Source of the DNA: Symsagittifera roscoffensis
Taxonomy: Eukaryota > Xenacoelomorpha > Acoela > Convolutidae
NCBI RefSeq assembly: GCF_963678635.1
Contig: NC_087062.1
Span: forward strand, 31,830,704-31,890,703
DNA: 60,000 nucleotides
Direction: 5' to 3'
Shown here: one piece after another, positions 11,252-23,103 of the stretch
Layout: the number at the start of each line of letters is the position of its first letter
How positions within the stretch are numbered: position 1 is the stretch's first letter
Made by a program: the position numbers and the translations under genes
The notes under the pieces: generated by a model
The model's database searches: none
Told to the model about the DNA's origin: nothing
What the model saw: only the letters and a program-made list of their open reading frames with translations

Positions 11252-12080
11252 ATGACTTCTAAAATGGAAAATTACAAAAGATGCAAAACATGCTCAAAAC
11301 CCATAAACAAAAGAGACGCAGTATATAACTGTGTGTCATGTGGCGAAAGTATGCGCATGACTACAAACTGTACAGACTTGGAAGAAAATGCCATAAACGT
11401 ATCGAAACAACTGAACAAGAATGTTCTTCTGTTGTGTAACAGTTGGGTGTAAAATACCCAGAAGGATGCAATTATTAATACTAATAATGCGAATGAAAGC
11501 ACTAAAAAAATGTGCCTATCGAAGAAGGCATCAAAGAACTCAAGGAAGCGATGATTGAAATCAAATCAAAAATGCAACAAAAACAATGTGCACCAGAAGC
11601 GAAAAAACCCACACCCAAAAACGGGAAAGCATCCCAAAAACAATACGATGGCATATGCATAAGAGGCATACCCGAGTCAGATGCAACAGACGCCAGGTCA
11701 AGAGCAGACGAAGATATGCAAAAAGTGATTCGTCTTCTTTATGTGATGGACGTCAAGTGCCCAATAAATGATCTCATAAGACTCGGAAATTAAGCGGAAA
11801 ATAAAAATCGCCCGTAAGTTCTAAGAGTCTCTGCGCTATGGGAGAAACGAAGAATCCTTCTTTCTCTACACACGCTCAAAGGCTACGAACACAAAGTATT
11901 CATAAGCAAAGAGCTAACACCTGATGAACAGGAAATCGAAAACAACATGCTTAAAACAAGTCGTGATCTCATTCAATCCGGAAAATTCGAGAGCACACAA
12001 CTGCGACTAAGAAATCTAAAATTAATTAGAAAAACTGAAAACGGCTGGGTAGAGGTAAAACCCGATGACGATTCAGCCTG
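11252..12080 (+). pseudogene. LINE ORF1: PHD-like zinc finger plus RNA-binding region
   Basis: The first segment (11252-11452) has a CKTC...CVSC cysteine pattern typical of the PHD finger in ORF1 of CR1-like elements, and ends early at a stop. The second (11512-11793) starts with a charged helical stretch and continues into a region with the ICIRGIPES motif. After a stop, the frame resumes to about 12080 with a segment containing KGYEHKVFISKELT, the usual end of this type of ORF1 nucleic-acid chaperone. At least three interruptions make it non-functional. In intact relatives ORF1 binds the element RNA. Confidence 0.75.
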
Positions 12081-12084
12081 ACTA

Positions 12085-14988
12085 AGCCAAAAACATAGAC
12101 TGGTATCAACAATACTCACCTTTAATATAAGAAGTTTAATAGAAATGTCACGGCGAATTTGTTTAGCAAATGCAATCTGTCTTTCAAATAAACATGATAA
12201 TTTATGCCTAACTGAAACATGGCTGACTGATGAAGTAAGATCCGAAACTCTTTTTTTTTCATACCAGAATTCGAAATATACAGATGTGATCGACCATCCA
12301 AAAATTATCAGACGAAACATGGCCATGTCTTAATTGCCATCAGAAACAACTCTAAACATTAACATGTACCGATAAACTCAAATATTGAACAAGTTACATT
12401 CAGACTAATTGATTTCGAAAATATCTCCCCTCTCATTTGCTGTGTTTATTGCCCACCAAAAGATAGCCCACATAGACCAACAGCCTTTTCTATTGTTGAT
12501 TTTCTAACCAAAATAAGTGCAACTGCAAAAGACTTGAATTGTGAAAAAATAATGATAACTGGAGATATACGTTTTTCGAAAACTGACTGGAAAGCAATGG
12601 CATCAGATGATCCCGAGGAAGATCTAATCCTTGAACTTTAGTTGATCACAATTTTGAACAAATATTGGCACCTGAAAAAGCAAAAAGCTTAGATGTCTTC
12701 CTAGTCAACAAGCCCTCCCTAATCATTAACTCTTTCATTGATGAAAATGTTAATAAAATGTATTCAATAGAAAAAAGAACCTCAGTGATCACAATGCCTT
12801 TACAACAGAAATCAATCTGAACCAAAGGCTAATTGAAACAAGAAGTGATGACAAAGTAAAATATGCATTCAAAGGAGCAGATTTGAGTGCAATCAACACT
12901 ACAATAATCAATAATCCCTTCACACCGTTTTGCTTTAGTAACTGCGATTTTTTATTTGATCAATGGTACACCTGGCTTTGGAGAATTCTGAAAGAAAATA
13001 TGACCAGAGTAACAGAACATAGAGCCACACTCCCCCCTTGGATCACACCCCCAACCTCCCACCTTATTAAGCGCAAAGAAACTTTACTTCGGAAACAGCA
13101 ATCCTGTCCGAAACCAGAAATTCTATCTAAAACTACAAACTTAGAAGAAAAGATAAAAATTTCTGCTGATAAAGATCTGAAAAACTACGAATTAGAGATT
13201 TTTGCACCAAGAAAGTTTAGTACAATTCAGAAGTATTTGCGAAGCATAAGAAGAACACCTATACTACCTTGGATAATGAAACTTGATGGCAAATAACTTG
13301 AGACAGACAAAGAAAAATGCGATGCGTTTAATCAATTCTTCTGTAGTGTATTTACGAAAGCGGAACAAATAACCGAATTAAGTATCTTTGAAAAAGCAAA
13401 AAACAACCACATCGAGATGAATAAAGACTGCATTGAGAAAATAATGCTCAAACTAGACATCAATAAAACAACAGCTCCAGATAATTTGGGAAATCTTATC
13501 TACACAAACTTAGCAAAAACATTATCAAAATCAGTCCTCCTAATTGTTCAAACTTTTTTTGAATAAAAGTATATTCCCAGAAACTTGGAAGTTAAGTGAA
13601 GTTGTCCCAATCTTCAAAGATGGGAACAAATGCGATATTAAAAGATACAGACCGATAAGTTTACTATGCTGCATCTCAGAAATTTTCGAAAAGGTTTTAT
13701 TTGACTACATTTATGAAAGAGTGCGACATCATCTTCATAACTCTCAATATGGTTTTTGTAAAAAACGTTCAGTAATTATCCAACTCCTTGCTTACTTACA
13801 TCAAGTATACCTAAATTATGATGACCAAACGACCAAAAATATAACAGCGCTCTATCTAGATTTTGAAAAAGCTTTTGACTGCGTTCCGCATCAACTTTTA
13901 ATGCATTAATTGAAGTGTTATGGTTTTGGAGGAAAAACAATTCAACTTAAAGCTCTTACTTATTTCTTCGAAAACAGTATGAGCGAATAAACAAAGCAAA
14001 GTCTAAGGTATGTTACGTAACAAGTGGTGTCCCTCAAGGTTCTCTATTGGGACCATTAATTTTCATACTATATATAAACGACTTACCAGATAACTTGAAT
14101 CTAGTTGACTCTTTTGGATATGCTGATGACTTTAAGATTATAGCAACAACTCAAACAGAAATGAACTATGCCACTACGACAATTGAAAATTGATATAGTA
14201 AAAACCAAATGCGTCTAAATACCGGAAAATGTACTCTCGTTAATTTCAAAAACGAGCTGGAAGGTCAAATTAATGGAAATATCCTAAAAACCGAAACTGA
14301 ACAAAAGGCTCTAGGAATTTTAGTATTACCCACACTCTCATGAAATGTAAATGCGTCTAAGCGTTGTCAGAAGTCGCTATCTAAAGGGCTGGCTTTTTAC
14401 TCACTAAAGCGTAACCTCTCTAAAAACTGTCCTATAACTTCTAAGCTAAATGCCTACACGGAAAAAGTAGTCCCAATTGTAGTTTATGGCGTGTCAGTAA
14501 CGCACTACTCGAAATCAAACCTCCGAGCAGTTGAAAAGGTTCAGCGAACGGCGACCGAATGGATGCTTAACTCACATATCCCATATAAGTGTAGACTACA
14601 AAAATTAAGAATGCTACCGCTGTCTCTGTACATTGAAATGCACGACCTCCTTCTGTTCATTTCTATAGTTTGCAATAACTACGAAATTGACATTAACCAA
14701 TATGCCGAAAACACCAAAAGCTCAACGAGATAAAATGAAAGAAACGAATATCAAATACCGAAAACTCGCCTTAAGAAAACCAACTCAGTCTTCTTCATTA
14801 GAAGCCCAGCACCTTTCAATGTCATAATTCGACATACCTCAAAACAGTTAACTGACATACAGAAATTTGACATAGCAGAAATTTATTGGAAATTCTTCGA
14901 GAGATACTCAGAAATGGACAGCTGCACATTGCGAATAGTGTGTCCATGTGGAAACTGTAACCCAAATGGAAAACTCAGAACTCATTAA
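12085..14988 (+). pseudogene. LINE ORF2: AP-like endonuclease and reverse transcriptase
   Basis: Endonuclease signatures are FNIRSL (about 12120), LCLTETWL (12205-12230) and a degenerate SDHNAF (about 12790). The reverse transcriptase has PIFKDGNK...YRPISLLCCISEIFEK (13600-13695), LYLDFEKAFDCVPH (13850-13890), [10 protein letters not shown] (14030-14055) and the catalytic box as FGYADD (about 14110-14130). The C-terminal region ends with a Cys-rich CPCGNCNPNG motif just before the stop at 14986-14988. Frameshifts and stops occur throughout, for example near 13296, 13560 and 13909. The enzyme would nick target DNA and copy the element RNA onto it. Confidence 0.85.
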
Positions 14989-15043
14989 CACTAAAACTAC
15001 ATTTTGGGTGCAAACCCATGGGATAACAACCCTAAATCCTGTT

Positions 15044-15101
<58 letters not shown>
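15044..15101 (+). repeat. (CTA)n microsatellite, LINE 3' tail
   Basis: About 19 uninterrupted CTA units directly follow the LINE 3' UTR. This is the expected site of a tail used for target-primed reverse transcription. Confidence 0.95.
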
Positions 15102-15509
15102 GTAAATGGAATTAAATATAACTTGAAAAGTTTTGAATCAATGAGTTTTAACTTGAGAATCGAGTTTTGGGTTTGGACCATTGGGAGACTTCGGCTGTCC
15201 ACCTTTCCACCGAAGGTTCTTTCTGGTCCTTTTCTAATTTGTATCTTCTTGGTTCGCAATCGTTCTGCTTTCTATTTCAGGATAGGACAGCTCTACTCTA
15301 GTATGATATTATATCTGGAAAATGCTGATAGCAATTTCCCGCGGTTGTAATTCGGTTGTTCTGATCTTATAATTCTGAGGTTTTCAGTTGTCGCGAAAAA
15401 ATTGAGTATGACATGCCCAATTCGAGTTTTTGAAAAATTCTTTTTCACCCCAAAATCATGTTTCTCGCTTTGTTCAAGGTCAAATTTCCAAATACGACCG
15501 ACTGGCACA
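15102..15509 (-). repeat. Partial LTR (3' LTR of the left-arm element)
   Basis: On the minus strand, a purine-rich CCGGGGAGTA tract at 15510-15519 is followed by TGTGCCAGTC at 15509. The same arrangement, GTCCGGGGAGTA then TGTGACATTC, occurs at the well-supported LTR edge at 51890. The matching 3' end of this LTR was not found; it is probably truncated near 15102, where the LINE tail begins. Sequence inside is not obviously similar to the 50975-51890 LTR, so the two elements belong to different families. Confidence 0.5.
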
Positions 15510-15978
15510 TACTCCCCGGATTCAAGATCAATGTCCTCATCGCGCGTTGCCGTCTGCCAATGAATCCCCAGAATGTTGAGTGTTGCTCAAGATACAGTGC
15601 CTGTAGTCATTTACTGAAGTTTGCAGTAGATTTAATTTTATCTACAACCCAAAATTCACGACCAAGCAAAATTGTCACACCATCGCTAAACAACAATCAA
15701 AATCTGCATACACCAGCACCTTAAATTTCCGCTTTGCAAGCTAAATACTAAAATTGCTTTTGTCTTATCCAATCAGAAAATTGTCATGCAGCATTTTGAT
15801 TTATATAATAGATATAGCATATTAATAACAAAATTTCGTTTCGTTGAAATTTTTTTTTCGTGACCTCAGATTTCATCCGAGTTCACACTCGAGCTCCTTT
15901 GTTTCCCTCTCAAGACTCAAAAATCCCTCACTGAGCTCCCTGCTCATTTCGTTTTCCTTACCTTTGAGGTGCTAGGCC
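15510..15978 (-). other. 3' UTR and purine tract between polyprotein end and LTR
   Basis: Non-coding stretch between the end of the SGNH polyprotein and the putative polypurine tract at 15510-15519. On the minus strand GAGGACATTGA precedes the tract, as it does at 51900-51915. In Ty3-like elements such a tract primes plus-strand DNA synthesis. Confidence 0.45.
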
Positions 15979-17620
15979 CTGATGCGTTTGACACCGTAAT
16001 CTGCCTTAGCAGCGCTTCCTCATCATCGGAGCTGATTACGATCTCTTCCCACGCTTTTAATTGCTCGTAAGATTGCATCCACTCCCTCTGCTCTTGGCAA
16101 ACCCTTCGCTATTGATTCCCTGTTCAGGCAAAAGGAGTTGTGAAGACTCAGGCTCACGTTCTTGGCTAAGTCCTCTTCCAATTTTGATTCTCTTACCTTG
16201 GTATTGTCTCTAGACACCCTACCAACTCTCTTCCAACCCGTCGTAATCGCATTTCGGTGGGTCAGCAAAGGTCTCTTGAAGGCTTCCGGCCCTATCTCCG
16301 CCAGAAACTGCCGATATTCTCTCTGGTGCTTCTTCATATGATCCTTCGTCATCGCATATAACCAAGATGTCAATGTCGCTCGAAACCACGGAAAGAATCT
16401 TATGCGGCTCCATACGTGCCTGACCTCCATCGGTATAGCGAACACTTTGCATACAATCTCAAACAACTCAAGTCTCCTGCTATAGTCAATAGGTGTATCT
16501 ACTCCGCTGTCCGTGTCTTCGACTCCCGATATTTCGTCACGTTCTCTTCGATTCATCGCAACGCCAACATTGTACTCACCACCAGGCGGGTAACCTTCTG
16601 CTGATGATCGAGAAACCCGATCGACCGAATTTCTTCCACTTCCCATACCAAGCAGAGGTTTGAGTGTTCCGGGTACCGCACCGTCTGTGCCAGACAATGG
16701 CATGGGCATTCACCATGCGTGATATCGATGCTCCGGAGGTTGCGTTCTCCCGAAGCTTCCAGTAGGGGTTCCAATTCCATCATCTTCTAATGTGTCATAT
16801 CATTCTCCTCCTGGGCTGGGGCACTGTTCATCGGCTTCCCGATTGTGTTCTGTCTCTCAAAGTCACTCGTGTTTTCACCTTCCAAACTCAAGGATTCTTC
16901 TCCCCAGATTTCACTCATGTCGTCTCTTTCTTGACTTGGTACAGTCCCCAGGATCTTCCTCAACAGTCTGTGCGAATGGTGCGACATTCGAGCGAGTCGT
17001 ACGCACTTGGGTACCGAAAAGGCTTTGTCTATTAATATCCTCCGGCTGGATACCTCTACTATCGCCATGTGTAATGGATAGTGGCTTCCACATAGGTTGG
17101 CCATGATTGATACCACCAAGGACATCGCATTTACTGGCAGGATATAGGCCTCGCTCACGGGAAATCCCATTTCCGCCTCAAGCCCAAGCTTTCACCCTCT
17201 GATGTGCTTCTGAGTTATTTGCAACGCTCCAGACCATGATTCCACGCTCAGGGCTGTCACCAATTGGGGCTCAGACTCCAGCATCTCCAAACACTGTAAG
17301 CTGCTCATCCTCGAGAAGAACCCCAACGCCGTTGCTATATTCACAATAGTGTTCGTGTAACACTAAGCCACTATCTGCACTTCACTTTTCTCTCTTTCTG
17401 TTACGTCGCCAAACCAAGCGACTAGGTCTTCACTCTGGAAGGACTGTACTCTGACACATGATCGTCCATCACAAGTGTGCTATCCGCCTCCACACGTCAG
17501 GTCAAAACAATTACCGGGTTCCAACTTCTTTACTGATCCTAGCTTACTCGCTGCCTCACCCGACTCTTTACTCTGAGGCAGGATCAGCTTGTGTATTACA
17601 TTCAGAGTTCCCAACTCTTC
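15979..17620 (-). pseudogene. SGNH polyprotein, left copy: C-terminal region
   Basis: Fragments at 16787-17170 and 16023-16783 (minus) match the last part of the 52725-60000 copy. Shared landmarks are FSVPKCVRL versus FSLPKCVRL, FERQ before an acidic linker, MMELEPLLEASG, CPCHCL versus FPCHCL, IPMEV, PWFR and AFKR..LTHRNA. The segment from about 17200 to 17620 is coding-like but shifted between frames. After 16023 a shifted frame continues about 15 codons to an acidic end near 15979. Function unknown; no catalytic motif is recognised. The conserved CxCxxL motif and the many conserved positively charged residues suggest a folded domain. Confidence 0.6.
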
Positions 17621-17625
17621 ATCCT

Positions 17626-18558
17626 TCATCGGTGCCAGCCCACTCGCTCCGTGACCTCTTCAATCAAGCTTGCGTGGGGATGTGGGCACCGGGACGGCCT
17701 CAGCAACTTCCAAATCGTTCCTAAATTCGTAATCAGCATGCCATTTCCATTCCCCATTTTCAATTCTACTATCTTGTTCAAGCGCGGCACGCTAATCACC
17801 TTTGGCAACCTCTCAAGTATCAAGCCTAGGCTCGGTTTTTCTCGTTCCACTGAGTCAATCTCGATTATCTTCTCTGTCCAAAGATTTAACAACTCCGTCA
17901 CTTCGTGATTCCTGTGAGCGCTCAGTGCCTCTGAATGCAAGAAAGGGTTGTACGCTATCCCCATTACTCCAGATACATATCGGTATTCTCCCCTTTTGTT
18001 GAGTTTCGAGTAATCTTTAGCCGAGGCCAAGTTACGATGCACGTCATGTCCCTCTTCGATTTTCTTGTTGTAGAATCTTCGTATTTCGTCAATTTTCCCA
18101 TGATTCTCTAGAGATTGCCTGGAGTCATCTTCCTTTTCGATCCCCGTACTCTGGTACACGTTCAGTATGACCGCAGAGACTCTCCTCTCCATATTTTTGC
18201 TCCCCATGGCCTTGTGATGACACACTTGGACGGTACTGTTGGTCATCACTGACATTATCCACCTCCGGAAACAAGTGGCATCTTTTCTTCTCGCTAGACT
18301 CAAACCGAAATGATCTCTGGCGATATGCTGTACCAGCATCTGATAAACCTCTAGACTCTTGTTGTCGAGCTTCAACTTATCGTGTGAGGTCAATACTTCT
18401 AATTCTATTCCCACCAGGCTCCATGCGAACGTCAGCTGCCCCGTTGTTCTAACGAAGGGATTTGCCATCAATGGCAATGCGGATGAGGGTGTTCTCATCG
18501 CCTCTTCGAAGTAATCCCGCAGCAAGTTCTGCCAAGTTCGTTTCAGCTGGCTTCCCAA
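17626..18558 (-). CDS. SGNH polyprotein, left copy: 310-aa open segment
   Basis: A 310-codon open segment of the long polyprotein. Recognisable against the 53482-57124 region by YFEEAMRTPSSALPLMA versus YFEEEMRTAPRIHALMA, the FAWSLVG versus FAWCMMG segment, and IAYNPFL, which is identical in both. Predicted mostly helical and soluble; no known domain. It ends in a stop at 17626 and is preceded by a frameshifted part, so it cannot be a whole protein. Its good length despite the wreckage around it suggests relatively recent decay. Confidence 0.6.
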   Translation of the reverse strand: MGSQLKRTWQNLLRDYFEEAMRTPSSALPLMANPFVRTTGQLTFAWSLVGIELEVLTSHDKLKLDNKSLEVYQMLVQHIARDHFGLSLARRKDATCFRRWIMSVMTNSTVQVCHHKAMGSKNMERRVSAVILNVYQSTGIEKEDDSRQSLENHGKIDEIRRFYNKKIEEGHDVHRNLASAKDYSKLNKRGEYRYVSGVMGIAYNPFLHSEALSAHRNHEVTELLNLWTEKIIEIDSVEREKPSLGLILERLPKVISVPRLNKIVELKMGNGNGMLITNLGTIWKLLRPSRCPHPHASLIEEVTERVGWHR

Positions 18559-18560
18559 TT

Positions 18561-20357
18561 CTATTTTGTTAACCTCGGCTTTTTGTTACGCTTGTGGGAC
18601 ACTCCACAATCGAGCTTCTTCAGGCAGACCTCCAGTTCCTTCATTGTCTCCAGAACCACCCACCAAGGTCGAGACGTATTCCTCGTCGCATTCTTCTCAA
18701 GAGGATCGCTGGCCACTTGTTTCCCAATAGCGTAGTGCTCGCTCGAGATCCATTTTTTTGCCAACATCCACTTCCCACGTTTGTCCACTCGTCGTCGAAC
18801 CCCTTTTCGTGCTCGCTTTCTGAGGTCTGAAGTCTTCTTCCGTTGCCAGACTCATCGAGACCTCCATCTGTTTCACCACCTCGGCCAGCCTCCTTGGTTC
18901 GGAGCTGCCCGTGTAGGCCGCTGTCTTCCACCGCGCTAGAACCATGGGAGCCGTCTCCCTCAGATTCTTCTCAGAGACCGCATCCGCCGACGGTTAACTC
19001 AACTCTTCATCCTCCCTTTTCCTCTATCTAGACCTCACACCTTTACTTGGGGGCGTCGCCACTACCATCACTGATTCGACCTCATTGTCCCAGTTTAGCC
19101 CTTCCAACTCTTGCCTCCCCCTTCTCGAGCCTTAAGGATATTATTATCTTTAATCATATTACTAGTCTTAACCTTATCCTCCCTTTCAACCTTAATCATT
19201 TTATCGTCAGTTTTTTGTTTCAGAGTAGAGCTGTCTTTACATTGATCATCTTTGGTCTTCTGTTCCGTTTCCCTCAGCTTGATCATCTTGCTCAACAACT
19301 CCTTTCTCGCCTTTTCGTCCAGTCCGGTGCCCATCAAAACTGGTTCCCCGAACTTCGCCACCGTGCCGCATAACTCTTCTTTGAAACTCTCCAGTGTAGC
19401 ATTGGTTTCCGCTTTCTGGTTAAACTGACTCAAGAATTCTGAACATCAATTTATTGTCCTCGAAGGCATTCTTCTTACTTTCTTTGGCACTCAAGAGGAT
19501 CATTACCATATTGGAGGTTTCGCTGGTCAAGGGTATTTAGAGGTCTTTCCGAGGGGATCCCAGGGGTGGCGTGGCCGTGTTTGCCCAATCGTCCCCACTC
19601 AAGTCTTGCAATAACTCATGCATAGTAAAAACCCTTTCAGCTGGAGCCTGGTCTGGTGTGTTTCCCACCACCATTTTTTCTCCCGCTTCACTGAGAGTCT
19701 CATCCATACTCTCTCCTTCCTCTGACTCAGCCCGTTCTCTCTCAAGTGAGTCTTTGAACCTATCCTCAACGGGGTTGCTTCTTCTATCTCCAGGGGTGCC
19801 TACTGACAAAGGTGAGGGGGTTGCCGGGTCCAGCTTGTTATAATTGCTGAGGGCTGCGTACAAGGGGCCCGCTGCATCCAGCTCTTTCTCTTCTTGTTTC
19901 ATCTCTTGTTGCTCCAGTCCATAGGGCGCCCGGTACTTCCTCGTGCGAACTTCATCCCGACTTTTAGAGCGATATGTCCCTCTTCCACGATCGTTCTCCC
20001 ATCGTCCCAAACCGGCAGCATGTTCTCCAGATCCGCTTGATCGAGCTTTCTCAAGATATCCCGAACCTCGAACTTTGGAGGCATTAAACCTCTCATATTC
20101 TTTGCTTGCGTCGTCCATGAGTTTATATCACACGTGTGGAAATCAACTGCTGCTGAGTATCCGATGAACAAAAGATCCCAACCATTCTGCTGCTTCTCCA
20201 CCGCGGCTCTTGCGTACATGGATGGGACCACCAGTGGGCTATTCATCCCCAAGGTCATTCTCCTGACCATCGGGAACTCGGGGCAGTGGTGGGCAAAACT
20301 TCTCTCTCTAGTATCATTTCTGACTCTATCTTCATCAGCTCGAAACTCCTTTTCCAC
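18561..20357 (-). pseudogene. SGNH polyprotein, left copy: disordered middle region
   Basis: Overlapping fragments (19899-20357, 19537-20118, 19095-19433, 18561-18945) correspond to the first 450 residues of the 777-residue segment of the other copy. The start is shared (CPEFPMVRRMTLG versus IPEFPLIKRMLLG). It then becomes acidic and Ser/Pro-rich (ESEEGESMDETLSEAGEK) and later Lys-rich, which indicates intrinsic disorder. The right arm of the palindrome stops at the point matching about 20149. Confidence 0.55.
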
Positions 20358-20858
20358 GACGGAATTCTCAAGATCTCTCGTTTGTCTGCCGTCAAAGGAT
20401 TCAAATTCCAGAACTTGGGGTAAGTTTCAATGGGACCTTCACGTTCCCTCCCCCCATTCTGCATTGCAATTGTCCCCGGAAATTGAACACTACAAACTCG
20501 GGATCCTTGACTTTCCCGAACAGCACCGTGTCGCTCATTCGTGCCCTCAGCTCCTCTTGTCTGCACCAGTTCAACGCCGTCGCGTCTAGTACACTTATCA
20601 GACTCATGTGCACCACTGAGTTGCGGTATGCCGCCACGAGTGGATCCGGAAAGGCATACGTCATCGCCGGCCCATAGATGCAGGTTACGACACGCCAAGC
20701 CCCCTGATCACTCCCAACGGATCAGATCTCATGGCCAAACACAAGTCAGTCAATAAAGGGATGCCACCATTCGCCTCCTTCCATTCTTCTCTCGTCTTGG
20801 GGTTCCTCGCCAGTCAGGTATCGATTTTGCATTACAAGATACTCCACCAGCAATGTAT
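20255..20858 (-). pseudogene. SGNH polyprotein, left copy: conserved ALNWC region
   Basis: Fragments at 20401-20664 and adjoining frames match the intact right-arm ORF at 47076-47867 almost exactly (TYAFPDPLVAAYRNSVVH, ATALNWCRQEELRA). They also match the other family at 57174-57629 (TFAFPDIKVEAYRRPVLH, GSVLNWCEQ). Conservation across two families argues for a genuine folded domain. Function not recognised. The reading is broken by at least two frame changes between 20858 and 20664. Confidence 0.6.
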
Positions 20859-22421
20859 TCAGTCCGGCGGTGCACTTGTACGAGTAGGTTTCTCTACTTG
20901 GGTGAGCCTCCCCATCGACAGGGGTTCCCCATATTTCATCAACCGATGAAACGCTATCAGTTCCCCGTGTGTTAAGAGTACTAGTGTCAGGTACCCATCA
21001 ATTCGAAGTGTCTCCACGCCTCTACTGAACATGTACGCCGGGCCCATATTGAACAAATACCTGGGATAAACCAAGTACGGAGCCAGCAAGAGGTTTATGG
21101 GCATGTTCACACAAACGCTCTTGCACAAACGCCTCAAATATGGTGTCCTTCGCATAGAACACCCTAGCCATGTACCCTTTTCCCAACAAGGACTCAAGAT
21201 TCTCAAGATCTCGTGAATCTTCCTCGTCCTCAGCTCGTCCTTCGCATGCTCCCTCCAGAATCCTCCAATGGTGACTTGGTTTGCCGCTGTGACGATTCTC
21301 CCCAACGTCATCACGGTGGTCTCTGCCACTTCCAGCTGCCCTTCAAGAAATTCCCATACCTGCTTGATCAATGGTGGAGCATTCTCCCGCGTCTTATCGG
21401 TGGTGTTCTCAAGCCTTGGGGTCAGGAACGGCCACCTGCCTCTTTCCTGCGTCAGACGGTACCCCATCGATTCCAATTGTTTTTTGGCCGCAGCCACGTT
21501 CTTTCTTTCATTGCTCGGTCCCCTCGCTTCGCTGGTGGAGCTCGCGATCGTCAAGTCCATACCTCGGAACCATAAGCTGGCTGTCAGGTGGCTTATTATC
21601 GGGTGATTATCCCTTATCTCCGGATTGAGCTTCAACTGTCGAGTGAGATTCGAAATCTCGAGTAAGAGGACCTCGTCCAATACAATGAGAATGTCTGCTA
21701 ACTCGTAGAACCCCCTCAAGGTACGAGACACGTCCTCCCATGCCGCTGCCAACTCCGACCTAAGAAGTCTCAAGTTTGTCGGCTCCAGTCCACAATTGGG
21801 GGTTGCCATCAACACCCGCCACGCGTTCCCTTCAGCTATTAGGATCAAGATAGCGTATACAAACTGCAAAGCAGTCGACATGCTCGCGTACCCTGGGGAC
21901 GTTGTGAAAGCCACCTTTGTCTTGGAACCGAATCGAGAAGTCACATTTTCTTGCACCTCATTCATCGCAGCAAACAATGTGTGGATCGCTTCCCTGATCT
22001 TCTTGGGCGTTGGTGCGTCACTTTTCAGATGCTCCAGAAGTCCCGCCGCATGCAAGTGATCATTCATTCCTGCAAATAGCAGCAGCTCAGGCTCGCCAGC
22101 CATTTCTGACTTAGTCGCCACCACTAGAGTCAGCATTTGGTTCAACTCCGAACCGGGCAGCATATACACTAGGGTTTCCGGCCAAAACAGCTTCGGAGAC
22201 GTCCCCTCGAAATCTGAGCCCGCCACGATGATTAACCTTGCGGCTCCTGGATCCGATCGAACATACACAGCCAATATCTTGGCCAACCGTGAGTTTCCAC
22301 AGGGTTTTCCATACCTTGGGTCATGTGCTAGTTTTGAGCCATCGTAGGCGGCATCTGGGAGCCCCATGTCTTTCGGCTCCAACAGCTTGTCCACCACTCT
22401 CAACTGCGCAGCAGTTGCCAC
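20859..22421 (-). CDS. SGNH polyprotein, left copy: second SGNH-like domain (520 aa)
   Basis: The longest open segment of the left copy. Residues 63-71 form a hydrophobic strand ending in GSDF, and residues 116-128 read FAGMNDHLHAAG, which contains a GxND motif like block III of SGNH hydrolases. The strand-plus-GxND order suggests a second SGNH-like fold. The equivalent of the block V Asp-x-x-His is missing, so this domain is probably not catalytic. The rest is helical and conserved with 58117-59265 (VLDEVLLLEISNLTRQLKL versus VLDEVLGLELSKFSRQLKL). The apparent start is arbitrary; the segment is internal to a larger protein. The homologous right-arm region is deleted. Confidence 0.6.
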   Translation of the reverse strand: MATAAQLRVVDKLLEPKDMGLPDAAYDGSKLAHDPRYGKPCGNSRLAKILAVYVRSDPGAARLIIVAGSDFEGTSPKLFWPETLVYMLPGSELNQMLTLVVATKSEMAGEPELLLFAGMNDHLHAAGLLEHLKSDAPTPKKIREAIHTLFAAMNEVQENVTSRFGSKTKVAFTTSPGYASMSTALQFVYAILILIAEGNAWRVLMATPNCGLEPTNLRLLRSELAAAWEDVSRTLRGFYELADILIVLDEVLLLEISNLTRQLKLNPEIRDNHPIISHLTASLWFRGMDLTIASSTSEARGPSNERKNVAAAKKQLESMGYRLTQERGRWPFLTPRLENTTDKTRENAPPLIKQVWEFLEGQLEVAETTVMTLGRIVTAANQVTIGGFWREHAKDELRTRKIHEILRILSPCWEKGTWLGCSMRRTPYLRRLCKSVCVNMPINLLLAPYLVYPRYLFNMGPAYMFSRGVETLRIDGYLTLVLLTHGELIAFHRLMKYGEPLSMGRLTQVEKPTRTSAPPD

Positions 22422-23103
22422 CCTGATTCTGGCTATGCTTGTTCGATGTTTGGGGGATCGATAGTTGATCGATAGTTGATCGGCCCATTATCGATTTCAG
22501 CGGAATCCCAGTCAAATCTGCCGTCTCCATCAACCTCGCTCATCCTCCAGATCCAGTTCTTTAATCCTCTCAGGATATCGCCGCCGGCTCAACTCAGCCG
22601 GCCTCTCCATTTGCTTGTTATCCACCACGACCACCGAGGATACAACCGAACTTTGGGGCTTGGACGACTCTGCCTCTTCGGCCTCCATCGGTGTGGACCC
22701 CGGTTGTCGGGTCCGGCTGCCCCTTGAGCTGTCTCTCGAGTCGATTCTCGCTCCCAAGCGACTGGATAGTGGTCCAGTGGCAGAGAAAGGGGGTATAGGG
22801 GTAGACCGAACGGAGGACACCGGCTCGGGTGGTATCCACACTTCCAGTCCCTCGTTCATGTGTTCTTGACCGCTCGGTCCAAGTTGAATCGTCCACTGGA
22901 CCTAGGAACTTCATCTACCTCCATCCGCGACTCTGGCCTCAATCCTGCGGTTGCTTGTTCTGCGGTCCTCGTTCCCTTCTCTTTCTGCCTTGGAAACTCT
23001 CGTTGTCGCCTCTGAATCTTCTCCTTCTCTGACTTCAGCTGCTCAGAGTTCGCCTCGTTTTCGTGTACCTTCTGCTCTTGTTGGTACTCTGTCCTAATCA
23101 TGT
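22422..23103 (-). pseudogene. SGNH polyprotein, left copy: coiled-coil remnant and linker
   Basis: The minus strand encodes the end of the coiled coil (RTEYQQEQKVHENEANSEQ) and the following MEVDEVPRSSGRFNLDRA and NEGLEVWIPPEPVSS segments, all nearly identical to 44870-45150. It then continues with a Ser/Pro-rich linker. The whole catalytic SGNH domain present at 45500-46020 is absent here, so a deletion removed it. The N-terminus before about 23103 is also missing. Confidence 0.65.

Larger units (their letters stand above)
11030..15101 (+). mobile_element. CR1-type non-LTR retrotransposon (LINE), decayed
   Basis: The order is a structured 5' region (11054-11189), an ORF1 with a PHD-like zinc finger, an ORF2 with endonuclease and reverse transcriptase, a short 3' UTR and a (CTA)n tail. 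This is the organisation of the CR1/Jockey side of non-LTR elements, several of which end in short microsatellite tails instead of poly(A). Both ORFs are interrupted by frameshifts and stops, so it is not autonomous. The 5' end is approximate. The tail abuts the remains of an LTR on the other strand at 15102, suggesting the LINE inserted into or next to that LTR. Confidence 0.85.

Noticed and set aside
16790-22869. Many 60-120-codon ORFs on the plus strand
   Set aside because: They are antisense shadows of the minus-strand polyprotein.
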